The notes beneath the pieces were generated by a model. That model worked only from the letters and a program-made list of their open reading frames with translations, had not been told where the DNA came from and ran no database searches. The position numbers and the translations under genes are program-made. Below are positions 8,569 through 16,906 of a DNA stretch of 64,000 bases, one piece after another. The first letter of the stretch is position 1. Each line of letters opens with the position of its first letter. Origin of the DNA: Martelella sp. NC20 (lineage in GTDB: Bacteria; Pseudomonadota; Alphaproteobacteria; Rhizobiales; Rhizobiaceae); NCBI RefSeq assembly GCF_013459645.1, contig NZ_CP054861.1, forward strand, positions 62,001 to 126,000, in the 5' to 3' direction.

Positions 8569-9747
8569 CTAAACGGCGTTTTTGCGGTGAAACCCGTCGC
8601 GGGCGAAGAAGGCCACACGATCATCGTCGAGCGTGATGCCAAGCCCGGGGCCATCGGGAATGGTCAGCGAGAAATCGCTGTAGTCCAGCGGCTCGGCCAG
8701 GATTTCCTCGGTCAGAAGCAGCGGGCCGAACAGTTCCGTGCCCCATTGCAGGTTGGGGAATGTGGCGAAGGCATGGGCCGCAATGATCGTGCCGACCCCG
8801 CCTTCCAGCATGGTGCCGCCATAGAGCGCGATGCCCGCGGCATCGGCGATGGCCGCCACCCTGAGCGCGTTGAAGGCGCCGCCGCTCTGTTCCAGCTTGA
8901 CGGCAAAGACGTCCGCGCCGTGGATACGCGCGAGTTCAAATGCCGATTCCGGTCCGGTGAGCGATTCATCCGCCATCAGCGCGATCGGGAAGCGGCGGAC
9001 CAGCCGCGAAAGACCCGAGGCCGTGGCAACCGGCTGTTCCACCAACTCGCAACCCGCATCGGCAAGCGCCGCCATGCCATAGGCAGCCTCGATCTCGTCC
9101 CACGCCATATTGATATCGACGCGGACTGATCCGCGATCGCCAAGCGCCGCCTTGATGCGGGCGACATGCGCGATATCCTCGGCGAGCGGACGGGCGCCGA
9201 TTTTCAGCTTGAAGATGTTGTGACGGCGCAGGTCCAGCATCCGCTCGGCCTCGGCAATGTCGCGCCCGGTATCGCCTGAGGCCAGCGTCCAGGCGACCGG
9301 CAGACGGTCGCGACGGCGTCCGCCCAGAAGCTCGCTGACCGGCAGGCCAAGCCGCTTGCCATGGGCATCCAAGAGCGCGGTTTCCACCGCGCATTTGGCA
9401 AAGCGGTTCTCCTTCACCATCTTGCCGATCCGCGCCATCAGCGCCTGAACCCGCGTGGCATCCTGCCCGGCCATAAGCGGTGCGAAATAGGTATCGATGG
9501 CCAGCTTCATGCTCTCGGGGCTTTCGCCGCCATAGGCCAGCCCGCCGATGGTCGTGCCTTCGCCAATGCCGGTGATGCCGTCGCTGCAATGCACCTTCAC
9601 CAGCATCAGGGTCTGGCCGTCCATGGTCGCGACCGAAAGCTTGTGCGGCCGGATCGTCGGCAGATCGACCAGCAGGGTTTCCACGCGCTCGATGACGGGG
9701 CAAGGCGCGGCGGACAAAAAGGAATCGTGAGCAAGAGAGCTTTTCAT
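8569..9747 (-). CDS. catB: muconate cycloisomerase
   Basis: 392 residues. Enolase-superfamily enzyme that cyclises cis,cis-muconate to muconolactone. Seen in order: N-terminal capping domain, catalytic lysine in FKLKIG, metal ligands in VDINMAW, LVEQPV and LMADESL, second-side lysine in AVKLEQSGG, and MLEGGVGT. First gene of the operon, divergent from the LysR gene. No clear ribosome site precedes the ATG at 9747, and a downstream GTG (VETLLVDLP) would be close to where shorter CatB proteins begin; the longer start is kept for lack of better evidence. Confidence 0.94.
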   Translation of the reverse strand: MKSSLAHDSFLSAAPCPVIERVETLLVDLPTIRPHKLSVATMDGQTLMLVKVHCSDGITGIGEGTTIGGLAYGGESPESMKLAIDTYFAPLMAGQDATRVQALMARIGKMVKENRFAKCAVETALLDAHGKRLGLPVSELLGGRRRDRLPVAWTLASGDTGRDIAEAERMLDLRRHNIFKLKIGARPLAEDIAHVARIKAALGDRGSVRVDINMAWDEIEAAYGMAALADAGCELVEQPVATASGLSRLVRRFPIALMADESLTGPESAFELARIHGADVFAVKLEQSGGAFNALRVAAIADAAGIALYGGTMLEGGVGTIIAAHAFATFPNLQWGTELFGPLLLTEEILAEPLDYSDFSLTIPDGPGLGITLDDDRVAFFARDGFHRKNAV

Positions 9748-9895
9748 GGAGGAATACTGGCGCTCGATCCTCTGCCGCGTCCAACACTATTTCGATTGGC
9801 AGCGATACCTTTTGAGCATAATATTGAATTAACGCGGGTTTAAGTGGTCATTTTCACCCACAAAATACCAAAAACAATGATTTGTGAGGAAAGCG
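9748..9895. promoter_or_regulatory. Divergent catB/catR promoter region
   Basis: 148-bp AT-richer gap between the divergent start codons. LysR proteins of the CatR type bind such gaps and activate the cat operon with muconate. Several A/T-rich stretches are present around 9806-9870, but no single unambiguous T-N11-A dyad could be chosen by eye. Confidence 0.5.
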
Positions 9896-10792
9896 ATGGA
9901 ACTCCGTCAGTTGCGCTATTTCATCGTGGTGGCACAACAGCGCAATTTTACCCGCGCCGCGGAAATCCTGAACATCACGCAACCGCCCCTCAGCCGGCAG
10001 ATCCAGTTGCTTGAGGAAGAGCTGGGGGTTGCGCTGTTCCACCGGACAAGCCGTCCCGTCCGCCTGACCGATGGCGGGCGGCTGTTCTACGAACAGGCAC
10101 TTCAGGTTCTGGGCCGGATTGACCAGATGGTGGCCTCCACGCGCCGGGCGGGGCTGAAGGAGAAGCAGGTGCTGTCCATCGGCTTTGTCGCCTCGATGCT
10201 CTATGCCGGACTGCCGACCCTGATCGGCCGGCTGCGGCAATCGGCCCCGGAGCTGGACATCCAGCTTGTCGAGCTTCTGTCCATCCAGCAGATTCCGGCC
10301 CTGAAGGAGGGGCGGATCGATCTCGGTTTCGGGCGGCTGCGCCAGACCGACCCGAACATCGTCAGTACCGTGCTTTACGAAGAGCGGCTGGTTCTCGCCG
10401 TCCCTCCGGGCTCCGAACTGGCGGAGGCGGACGGGCCGCTTGCTCTTGTCAGGCTGGGCGAGCAGAGACTGATCGTCTACCCGAGAGAGCCCCGCCCGAG
10501 CTATGCCGATCAGGTTTTGAACCTGCTGCTCCAGTCCGACGTTCGCGCCGGCGAGGTGCAGGAGGTGCGCGAACTGCAAACGGCGCTCGGCCTGGTCGCG
10601 GCCGGCGCCGGGGTCTGCGTGATCCCGGCCTCGGCCCGGCAGATGCGCTCCGATGTACACTATCGCCCGCTCGCCGATGCCCATGCGACGTCACCGGTGA
10701 TCCTCTACTACCGCGAAGGCGAAAAGTCGCGCTGGCTGACGTTGATCCGCGGGCTGATCACAGAACTCGCCGCCGCGCCGAAACATACCTAA
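9896..10792 (+). CDS. catR: LysR-type regulator of the catechol operon
   Basis: 298 residues from the ATG at 9896, which follows GAGGAAAG; the alternative GTG at 9884 lies on that ribosome site. N-terminal winged helix-turn-helix (MELRQLRYFIVVAQ, FTRAAEILNITQPPLSRQI) and a two-lobe inducer domain, with the LysR pattern IDLGFGR and GAGVCVIPAS. Closest in style to CatR/BenM, which sense muconate. Divergent from catB, as in most cat loci. Inferred to activate catBCA and the downstream genes. Confidence 0.88.
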   Translation: MELRQLRYFIVVAQQRNFTRAAEILNITQPPLSRQIQLLEEELGVALFHRTSRPVRLTDGGRLFYEQALQVLGRIDQMVASTRRAGLKEKQVLSIGFVASMLYAGLPTLIGRLRQSAPELDIQLVELLSIQQIPALKEGRIDLGFGRLRQTDPNIVSTVLYEERLVLAVPPGSELAEADGPLALVRLGEQRLIVYPREPRPSYADQVLNLLLQSDVRAGEVQEVRELQTALGLVAAGAGVCVIPASARQMRSDVHYRPLADAHATSPVILYYREGEKSRWLTLIRGLITELAAAPKHT

Positions 10793-10898
10793 GAGGCGGG
10801 TCAAGTCTCGGTGGAAATCAACGGCCGGCTTTGCGCTGCCGATCTCAGGCAATCAGCATGTTCCACGCAGCGCTATACAGAAGATAACTATTTCCAGA

Positions 10899-11681
10899 TC
10901 ATGAACGCTTATTCGCTGCCTCCGCAGCCGCACGGGTCCAGTATTCGACGGCGGTCCGGCGATTGAGCTGCAGCATGGTCTGCATCGCCTGTTCGGCGGC
11001 GGCTGCGTTGCGGTCGCGGATCGCTTCGGCGACATGGATATGACCCTCCCGCGAGACCGGCTCGCCATCGACCACGAGAACACCGAATTCGTAGGAGATG
11101 CGCAGCATGGTCAGGATGATGTTCTGCATCTGCCGCATCATCATGTTGCCGGTGGCATCGAGCACGGTGGCGTGAAACAGGCAGTCGGCGGCAAACATCG
11201 CCTGCAGGTCATCGTCACCCGGATGCATCGCATGGGCGCTTGCGAGGATCTGCGCGACCTGAGCCTCGGTGGCGCGCTCGGCGGCGAGCGCTGCGGCGGC
11301 GGGTTCGATGATGCAGCGCAGCTCCGTGGTCTCGGCGAACATCCGCCCGATGCGCGGGTGGTTCGGCTCGTGCCACGACACCACATCGGAATCGAGCAGG
11401 TTCCACTCATCGAGCGGACGCACCCGCGTGCCGTAGCGCCGAGCCGTGCGCACCAGCCCCTTGCCGGAAAGCACCTTGATCGCATCGCGGATCGTCGCCC
11501 GACTGACATTCAGCGAAACCGCCAGTTCCGGCTCGGTCGGCATGATCTCGCCCGGGCGATAGACGTCATTGGTGATCCGCCGGCCGAGCACCGTCACAGC
11601 CTCCTTGGCCGCCCCGGTCGGCAGCGACGAACTGAGGTCGATCGGAAAGGCGAGCGCGCTCCGGCGATTGTTTTTTGTCAT
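10899..11681 (-). CDS. GntR/FadR-type (FCD) regulator of the TRAP sugar-acid operon
   Basis: 260 residues. N-terminal GntR winged helix (PTEPELAVSLNVSRATIRDAIKVLSGKGLV) and C-terminal all-helical FCD effector domain with metal-type residues (DCLFHATVLDAT, HIHVAEAI). FCD members commonly sense hydroxy or sugar acids. The gene diverges from dctP, and two perfect dyads lie between them, so it probably controls both. Its position beside a dehydratase of the galactonate/gluconate type suggests a sugar-acid inducer such as in DgoR systems. Confidence 0.88.
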   Translation of the reverse strand: MTKNNRRSALAFPIDLSSSLPTGAAKEAVTVLGRRITNDVYRPGEIMPTEPELAVSLNVSRATIRDAIKVLSGKGLVRTARRYGTRVRPLDEWNLLDSDVVSWHEPNHPRIGRMFAETTELRCIIEPAAAALAAERATEAQVAQILASAHAMHPGDDDLQAMFAADCLFHATVLDATGNMMMRQMQNIILTMLRISYEFGVLVVDGEPVSREGHIHVAEAIRDRNAAAAEQAMQTMLQLNRRTAVEYWTRAAAEAANKRS

Positions 11682-11691
11682 CTCGGGTCTT

Positions 11692-11704
11692 TACATATGA
11701 TGTA
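11692..11704. promoter_or_regulatory. Candidate GntR operator 1
   Basis: Perfect dyad TACAT-ATG-ATGTA 10 bp upstream of the GntR start codon (11681). Position suits autoregulation. Confidence 0.4.
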
Positions 11705-11736
11705 GAAAACGGCAGTCTATCGTCGCTGACATTGAA

Positions 11737-11751
11737 TCGGACTGTGTCCGA
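11737..11751. promoter_or_regulatory. Candidate GntR operator 2
   Basis: Perfect dyad TCGGAC-TGT-GTCCGA, 41 bp upstream of the dctP start codon, in the middle of the GntR/dctP gap. Different in sequence from the nearer TACAT dyad, so at most one may be the true site of this regulator. Confidence 0.45.
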
Positions 11752-11792
11752 CATCGTCAAGTCCCGTGGGGACTTTCGTGAGGGAGGAAATC

Positions 11793-12815
11793 ATGAATAT
11801 CAGGCAATGGCTTGCGACGGCATGCGTCGCGGCAACGGGTGCGCTCGTCGCCCTTCCGGCATCCGCCGAGACCATCAAGTTCGGCATCGGCATCGCCGAG
11901 GGCGATTTTCCGGAATACAACGCCCTCGTGCGTTTCAAGGAATATGTCGAGTTCAAGACCAATGGCGAGATCGAGGTCCGCCTGTTTCCGAACAACCAGT
12001 TCGGCGGCGAACGCGAGATGCTGGAACAGGTGCAGCAGGGCAGCCTCGAGCTGACCTTTGCCGCCGATGGCGCGATGGCGGGCTTCTATCCGCCGATGCA
12101 GGTCTGGTCGATCCCCTATTTGTTCGAAAGCGCGCCGATCGCCTGGCAGGTGATGAACAGCGATTTCGCCGACAATATGCGCGACGACATTCTCGACAAG
12201 ACCGGCATGCGCGCGCTCGCCTTCTCGCAGAACGGCTTCCGGTCGTTCACCAACAATGTGCGCCCGATCATCAACCCGGAAGATCTTTCCGGCCTGAAGA
12301 TCCGCACCATGGAAAGCCCGGTGTTCATGGAACTGGTGAACGCGCTCGGCGCCACCGCGACGCCGATCTCGGGTGCCGAAGTGCTGATGTCGCTGCGCCA
12401 GGGCGTGGTTGACGGCCAGGAAAACCCGCCGGCCGTGGTCTATGGCGGCGGTCTCGGCGAGGTGCAGAAATATTACACGCTCGACGAACACGTCTTCGGC
12501 CTGCACGTGATCATCGCCGACGACAAGTGGTTCTCCGGTCTCTCCCCGTCCAACCAGCAGATCATCACCGATGCGGCGAACCTGATGGCCTGGACCGAGA
12601 ACCTGCAGAAGACCGAGGGCGACTGGCGCTTCTCCGAAAAGCTGAAGGACGAACTCGGCATGGAGATCCATGTCTCGACGCCTGAAGAAAAGGCGGCCTT
12701 CAAGGAAATCACCCAGGCCCCGGTCGAGACCTTCATCCGCACCAAGGTGGGCGACGCTCTCGTCGACCAGCTTCTCTCCACGGTCGAAGAGGCCAAGGTA
12801 AAGCTCTACGACTGA
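11793..12815 (+). CDS. dctP: TRAP transporter periplasmic solute-binding protein (DctP family)
   Basis: 340 residues. Signal peptide MNIRQWLATACVAATGALVALPASA, cleaved after ASA. The mature part is a DctP/SiaP-type binding protein (NNQFGGEREMLEQVQQG, SGLKIRTMESPVFMELV, GVVDGQENP). The ATG at 11793 follows GAGGGAGGAAA. It captures the substrate in the periplasm and hands it to the DctQM permease encoded next. Context with a sugar-acid dehydratase suggests a hexonate or hexuronate ligand. Confidence 0.93.
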   Translation: MNIRQWLATACVAATGALVALPASAETIKFGIGIAEGDFPEYNALVRFKEYVEFKTNGEIEVRLFPNNQFGGEREMLEQVQQGSLELTFAADGAMAGFYPPMQVWSIPYLFESAPIAWQVMNSDFADNMRDDILDKTGMRALAFSQNGFRSFTNNVRPIINPEDLSGLKIRTMESPVFMELVNALGATATPISGAEVLMSLRQGVVDGQENPPAVVYGGGLGEVQKYYTLDEHVFGLHVIIADDKWFSGLSPSNQQIITDAANLMAWTENLQKTEGDWRFSEKLKDELGMEIHVSTPEEKAAFKEITQAPVETFIRTKVGDALVDQLLSTVEEAKVKLYD

Positions 12816-12826
12816 TCCATCCGGAC

Positions 12827-12857
12827 GGCGCCATCCCTTCTGGCAAGGGGTGGCGCC
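12827..12857 (+). promoter_or_regulatory. Intercistronic hairpin between dctP and dctQ
   Basis: Thirteen-base arms (12827-12839 and 12845-12857) pair with one G-U, loop CTGGC, starting GGCGCCA. Followed by ATGGAGTTTTT, which also contains the dctQ ribosome site. Such stems after binding-protein genes usually stabilise the upstream message or partly terminate, giving more binding protein than permease. Confidence 0.6.
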
Positions 12858-12871
12858 ATGGAGTTTTTCCA

Positions 12872-13381
12872 ATGCGCGCAACTGCCCTTCGCCTCGCCCG
12901 GGCGCTCGCCCGAACCACCGAAATCCTCGCGACGCTGATCATGATCGTCGTGACGGCGCTGAACCTCACCCAGGTCGGCGGACGCTATCTCTTCAACACC
13001 GGGTTCAGCTGGACCGAGGAATACATGCGCTACCTGATGATCTGGCTGATGATGCTGGGATCGGTGGCCTGCATCTTCCGCGCCGAGCACATGGGCATCG
13101 AGGCGCTGGAGCACCTCGCCGGCCCCCGCCGCGCGCCGCTGGTCAAATCCGCGCTCTATTCGATCGCCGCGATCTTCTGCGTCGTGCTGCTGGCATACAG
13201 CTGGCCGCAGGCGCTCAGAAACGCGAGCCAGGTGGCGCCGGCCTCCGGCATTCCGATGATCTATCCCTATCTCGCGCTGCCGGTCGGCTCGGCGCTGATG
13301 CTGGTGCAGATCGCCCTGTCATGGCTTGCCGGCTTCGAGCCGGAGCATGACGACCTTTCCGATACCGGAGGCTCGGTATGA
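12872..13381 (+). CDS. dctQ: TRAP transporter small permease (DctQ family)
   Basis: 169 residues with four predicted membrane helices and the family motif FSWTEEYMRYLMIW. Start ATG at 12872 with GGAG eight bases upstream. The stop overlaps the dctM start by four bases (ATGA), showing translational coupling. It forms the permease complex with DctM in the inner membrane. Confidence 0.92.
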   Translation: MRATALRLARALARTTEILATLIMIVVTALNLTQVGGRYLFNTGFSWTEEYMRYLMIWLMMLGSVACIFRAEHMGIEALEHLAGPRRAPLVKSALYSIAAIFCVVLLAYSWPQALRNASQVAPASGIPMIYPYLALPVGSALMLVQIALSWLAGFEPEHDDLSDTGGSV

Positions 13382-14652
13382 TCTGGGTCGCGCTCACGGG
13401 CCTCGGCCTGCTTTTCATCGGCGTCCCGGTCGCCTTCGCGATCGGCCTCGCCGGCCTCGTCGGCATTCTGGTCGCCGACGTGCCGCTTTCGATCGCGGCA
13501 ACCCGGATGTTCACCGGCGTCGACAGCTTCGTCTTTCTCGCCGTGCCGTTCTACATCCTCGCCGCCGAGATCATGAACCAGGGCGGGATCACCACGCGGC
13601 TGATCTCGATCGCCCAGCACGCCACCAAATGGGTGCGCGGTGGCACGGCCTATGCCAATATCGGCGCCTCGGTGCTGTTTGCCGGCATTTCCGGCTCTGC
13701 TGTCGCCGATGCCGCCGCCCTCGGCCGCGTGTTCATCTCGGAAATGCCGAAGGAAGGCTATACCAAGCCCTATGCGGCGGCCGTCACCGTCGCCTCCTCG
13801 ATCATCGGGCCGATCATACCGCCTTCCGGCCTTGCGATCCTGATTGCCGCCGTGTCCGGCCAGTCAGTCATCAACCTCTTTCTCGGCGGTGTGATCCCCG
13901 GTCTGCTGATCGGCTTTGCCTGTGTCGGGATTGTATTCGTCGATGCGCTGCGCAAGCGCGTGCCGATGCCGAAGCCGGCTCATACCGGCGAAAGCGCAAT
14001 CCGGATGATCATCGAAGGCGTGGCGGTCGCGACCCTGCCGCTGATCATCGTCGGCGGCATGGTGATCGGCGCCTATACGGCAACCGAGGGCGGCGGCATC
14101 GCGGTTGCCTATGCGCTCATCCTGTCGCTGTTCGTGTTCCGCGGCCTCGACATGGCCGGGCTGTGGCGCGCAATCATGAAGGCGGCGCGAATTTCCGCCT
14201 CCGTCTATCTGCTGGTCGCTGCCGCGACCATTCTTTCCTATGCGTTGAACCTGCTCGGCATCGCCTCCTGGATCAGCAACGCGGCGGAGATGTTCTCCGA
14301 CAGCCCGGTGCTGTTCCTGTTCGCGGTTGCCTTTTTGATGCTGATCCTCGGCACTTTCCTCGATATCGGCGCTGCGATCCTGATCTTCGTTCCCCTGCTG
14401 ATGCCGGCGGTGCGCGAACTCGGCATCGATCCGGTTCAGGCCAGCATGGTGGTGATGATCACGCTCGCCATCGGCCTCGTGACACCCCCGGTCGGCGTCG
14501 TCCTGTTCGTGGTCATGCGGGTCGGGCGCATCGGCATGTATCCGCTGATGCGGGCGCTGATGCCGTTTCTGCTCGCCGAGCTTGCCGCAGTCGCGCTTCT
14601 CTGCCTGGTGCCGGGATTCTCGACCTGGCTGCCCGAACTTCTCAATCCCTGA
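13378..14652 (+). CDS. dctM: TRAP transporter large permease (DctM family)
   Basis: 424 residues, the normal DctM size, with about twelve hydrophobic segments. Family motifs include GLLFIGVPVAFAIGLAG, FAGISGSAVADAAALG, IGPIIPPSGLAIL and ATEGGGIAVAYAL. It moves the solute inward with sodium or proton co-transport. Operon partner of dctPQ and of the dehydratase starting 17 bp downstream. Confidence 0.94.
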   Translation: MIWVALTGLGLLFIGVPVAFAIGLAGLVGILVADVPLSIAATRMFTGVDSFVFLAVPFYILAAEIMNQGGITTRLISIAQHATKWVRGGTAYANIGASVLFAGISGSAVADAAALGRVFISEMPKEGYTKPYAAAVTVASSIIGPIIPPSGLAILIAAVSGQSVINLFLGGVIPGLLIGFACVGIVFVDALRKRVPMPKPAHTGESAIRMIIEGVAVATLPLIIVGGMVIGAYTATEGGGIAVAYALILSLFVFRGLDMAGLWRAIMKAARISASVYLLVAAATILSYALNLLGIASWISNAAEMFSDSPVLFLFAVAFLMLILGTFLDIGAAILIFVPLLMPAVRELGIDPVQASMVVMITLAIGLVTPPVGVVLFVVMRVGRIGMYPLMRALMPFLLAELAAVALLCLVPGFSTWLPELLNP

Positions 14653-14669
14653 TATCGAAGGCCATTCCC

Positions 14670-15845
14670 GTGAAAATAACCGCAATCGAAACCGTTGTCG
14701 TCAATGCGATCCACCGGAACTGGATCTTCGTAAAAGTCGTCACCGACCAGCCGGGACTCCATGGCTGGGGCGAGGCGACGCTTGAATGGAAGACCCGCGC
14801 CGTCACCGCCACCGTCGACGACCTCGCCCCGTTCCTGATTGGCCAGGACCCGGCCCGGATCGAGCATCTTGTCCGCCGCATGACCCATTTCAGCTTCTGG
14901 CCGCTCGGCAGCATCGGCCTTTCGGCCGTCTCCGGCATCGAGCAGGCGCTCTGGGACATCAAGGGCAAGGTGCTGGGCGTTCCGGTCTGGGAGCTTCTCG
15001 GCGGCCGGGTGCGCGACAAGGTGCGGGTCTACACCCACCTGCGTCGCGCCAAGATCGGCGCCCAGGTCGGAACCGGCGACATCTCCGCCTTCTGCGACGC
15101 CGTGCAGGAAACCGTGGAAATGGGCTATGAGGCGGTCAAGCTCGGCTTCGTGCCCTATAGCGGCTACGACGCGCCGCTGCCCTCCGTACGCCATGTCGAA
15201 AAGCTCGCCGCCGCGGTGCGCGAGCGGGTCGGCGACGGCATCGACATCATGACCGACTTCCACGGACGGCCGCAATCGATCGATGCCGCCAAGGCCTATA
15301 TCGACGCGATCGCCCCGATCCGCCCGCTGTTCGTCGAGGAGGCGATCCAGCCCGGCAACACGCCCGCCATGGCCGATCTCGCCCGCCGCGTCGACTGCCC
15401 GCTCGCGACCGGCGAGCGGCTGTTCACCCCGCGCGAATTCGCCGAGGTGGCCGAAACCCGCGCCGTTGCCTACATCCAGCCCGACCTCGCCCATTGCGTC
15501 GGCTTTTCCGGTGGCCGCAGGATCGCCGCGATCGCCGAGGCCGCCGGCATCGGTGTCTGCCCGCACAACCCGATGGGCCCGGTCGCCGGAGCCGTCGCCC
15601 TGCAGTTCGACGTCGCCACCCCGAATTTCGTGATCCAGGAGGAGGCCGTCGGCCTCGTGCCGTGGTTCACGGATATCTGCAGCGCCTATCCGCTCGATCT
15701 CGTCAACGGCTTCTGGCACGCCCCGGAGGCCCCCGGCCTCGGCATCGAGATCAATGAAGAGGAAGCCGCCAGGCATCCCTTCGAGCAGGAGGTCATCCCG
15801 GCAATGGAAGCCTGCCTGTCGGACGGAACGGTCGCGCACTGGTGA
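14670..15845 (+). CDS. Galactonate dehydratase-like enolase-superfamily enzyme
   Basis: 391 residues from a GTG at 14670, eight bases after GAAGG. The reading frame is open upstream but overlaps dctM, so the longer form is rejected. N-terminal capping domain (MKITAIETVVVN), then barrel with metal ligands Asp in IMTDFHGRP, Glu in FVEEAIQP and Glu in ATGERLF, plus catalytic His in CPHNPMGPVAG. This set of residues and the closing SDGTVAHW follow D-galactonate dehydratase (DgoD), which makes 2-keto-3-deoxygalactonate. Related acid-sugar dehydratases share the same plan, so the exact sugar is open. Co-transcribed with a TRAP importer. Confidence 0.82.
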   Translation: MKITAIETVVVNAIHRNWIFVKVVTDQPGLHGWGEATLEWKTRAVTATVDDLAPFLIGQDPARIEHLVRRMTHFSFWPLGSIGLSAVSGIEQALWDIKGKVLGVPVWELLGGRVRDKVRVYTHLRRAKIGAQVGTGDISAFCDAVQETVEMGYEAVKLGFVPYSGYDAPLPSVRHVEKLAAAVRERVGDGIDIMTDFHGRPQSIDAAKAYIDAIAPIRPLFVEEAIQPGNTPAMADLARRVDCPLATGERLFTPREFAEVAETRAVAYIQPDLAHCVGFSGGRRIAAIAEAAGIGVCPHNPMGPVAGAVALQFDVATPNFVIQEEAVGLVPWFTDICSAYPLDLVNGFWHAPEAPGLGIEINEEEAARHPFEQEVIPAMEACLSDGTVAHW

Positions 15846-15976
15846 TTCTCATCTTCGTCTTCGAGAAGGTTGGCACAGGTTCCCGTCTCGCTTTCGCGCG
15901 CCGAATGTCCGGGCCGCTCGACCATCATCCGCCCCGCTATTGAGAGCGCGGCGCAGGCACGTCTTCACGGTTGGCG

Positions 15977-16026
15977 CTTCCGCAATCTTCCTGGGCGAAG
16001 TTCCATTCACATGATGATTGCGGAAG
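15977..16026. repeat. Inverted repeat in the 204-bp gap after the dehydratase gene
   Basis: Arms CTTCCGCAATC (15977-15987) and GATTGCGGAAG (16016-16026) are perfect and separated by 28 bp. No T-tract follows, so it is not a standard terminator for either converging transcript. Apart from this repeat, no gene was seen between 15846 and 16049. Confidence 0.6.
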
Positions 16027-16049
16027 ATGCGACGGGCAGTTAAAGCCCT

Positions 16050-16889
16050 TCAGGATGCCGCCACCAATCCAGAAAGCTTTCGGCCAAGCGCTGCCTGCGG
16101 ATCGGAAAGTTCAAAGACGATCGAAAGATGATTGGCGCCAGGTTCTGTCCGCAGTTCCGCCTGCTGCGCGTCGCGGGTGAGCAGGGCATGCAGGGCAACC
16201 GCCTGGTCCTGGAATGGCGCCGTCTCGACCTCCCCCCGCGTGATGATCCGCAGCGGTCCCGGTGTATGCCGGGAAGCCAGCGGCGACCATGCCTGCGCTT
16301 CGTCTGCGCGCATTCCGGCTTCGTCTTTCAGAAAGGAACCGGGAATGTCGGAAAGATCGTAAATGCCGCTCACCAGAAGCATGCCGCGCAGCTTCGGCAA
16401 AACGGGCGGCCGGTCGTCGCCGGGCGCATTGGAAGCAAGGAGCGTGGCCAGATGAGCGCCGGCGGAATGGCCACTGACGGTGAACCGCTTCGGGTCAGCG
16501 CCGATATCCGGCGCAAGCTCCACGAGGTGTCGCGCAGCCGAACGCACCTGCGCGACGATTTCGGCCAGCCGGGTATCCGGCATCAGATCATAACCGACCA
16601 GCGCCGCGATACCGCCTGCCGCAATCACCGGCGCGGCGACGAGCGTATGCGTCTCCTTGCTGCCCGCCCGCCAGTAGCCGCCGTGGATGAACATGTGAAG
16701 GGGCGCGTCCGGAGCGGGCTCCGGCGGAAAGACAAGGTCGAAGCTCTGCCTGGGGGTGGGCCCGTAACGCACATTTCGCTCGATGCGTGACCGGTCGGCG
16801 AAGGCGCGGCTGCGCGCCTCCGTTTCGGCCATGATCGCATCAAAGTCGGGAATGAAGTCCCGGTTTCGGTAGAGATCGCGTTTCGCCAT
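16050..16889 (-). CDS. alpha/beta hydrolase, arylformamidase/esterase-like
   Basis: 279 residues from the ATG at 16889, preceded by GGGGACGAAAAGG; a TTG 21 bases earlier is possible. Oxyanion-hole motif HGGYW, nucleophile GHSAG and a late histidine in GANHLSIV are those of the kynurenine formamidase/BD-FAE esterase group. It begins 17 bp after the aldehyde dehydrogenase stop and ends the operon that starts with the Ldh-family gene. It likely hydrolyses a small amide or ester in the same pathway; kynurenine degradation genes are absent, so a general esterase call is safer. Confidence 0.82.
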   Translation of the reverse strand: MAKRDLYRNRDFIPDFDAIMAETEARSRAFADRSRIERNVRYGPTPRQSFDLVFPPEPAPDAPLHMFIHGGYWRAGSKETHTLVAAPVIAAGGIAALVGYDLMPDTRLAEIVAQVRSAARHLVELAPDIGADPKRFTVSGHSAGAHLATLLASNAPGDDRPPVLPKLRGMLLVSGIYDLSDIPGSFLKDEAGMRADEAQAWSPLASRHTPGPLRIITRGEVETAPFQDQAVALHALLTRDAQQAELRTEPGANHLSIVFELSDPQAALGRKLSGLVAAS

Positions 16890-16906
16890 GGCCTTTTCGT
16901 CCCCCG

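Noticed and set aside
9800..9860. A specific CatR binding site
   Set aside because: Several A/T-rich T-N11-A possibilities exist; none is distinct enough to choose without an experiment or alignment.
11757..12881. A 374-residue minus-strand open frame opposite dctP
   Set aside because: High-GC shadow; dctP has a signal peptide, a ribosome site and clear family motifs.
13326..14669. A long upstream extension of the galactonate dehydratase-like gene
   Set aside because: This part overlaps dctM in another frame, is arginine-rich like a shadow translation, and the enolase fold begins at the GTG at 14670.
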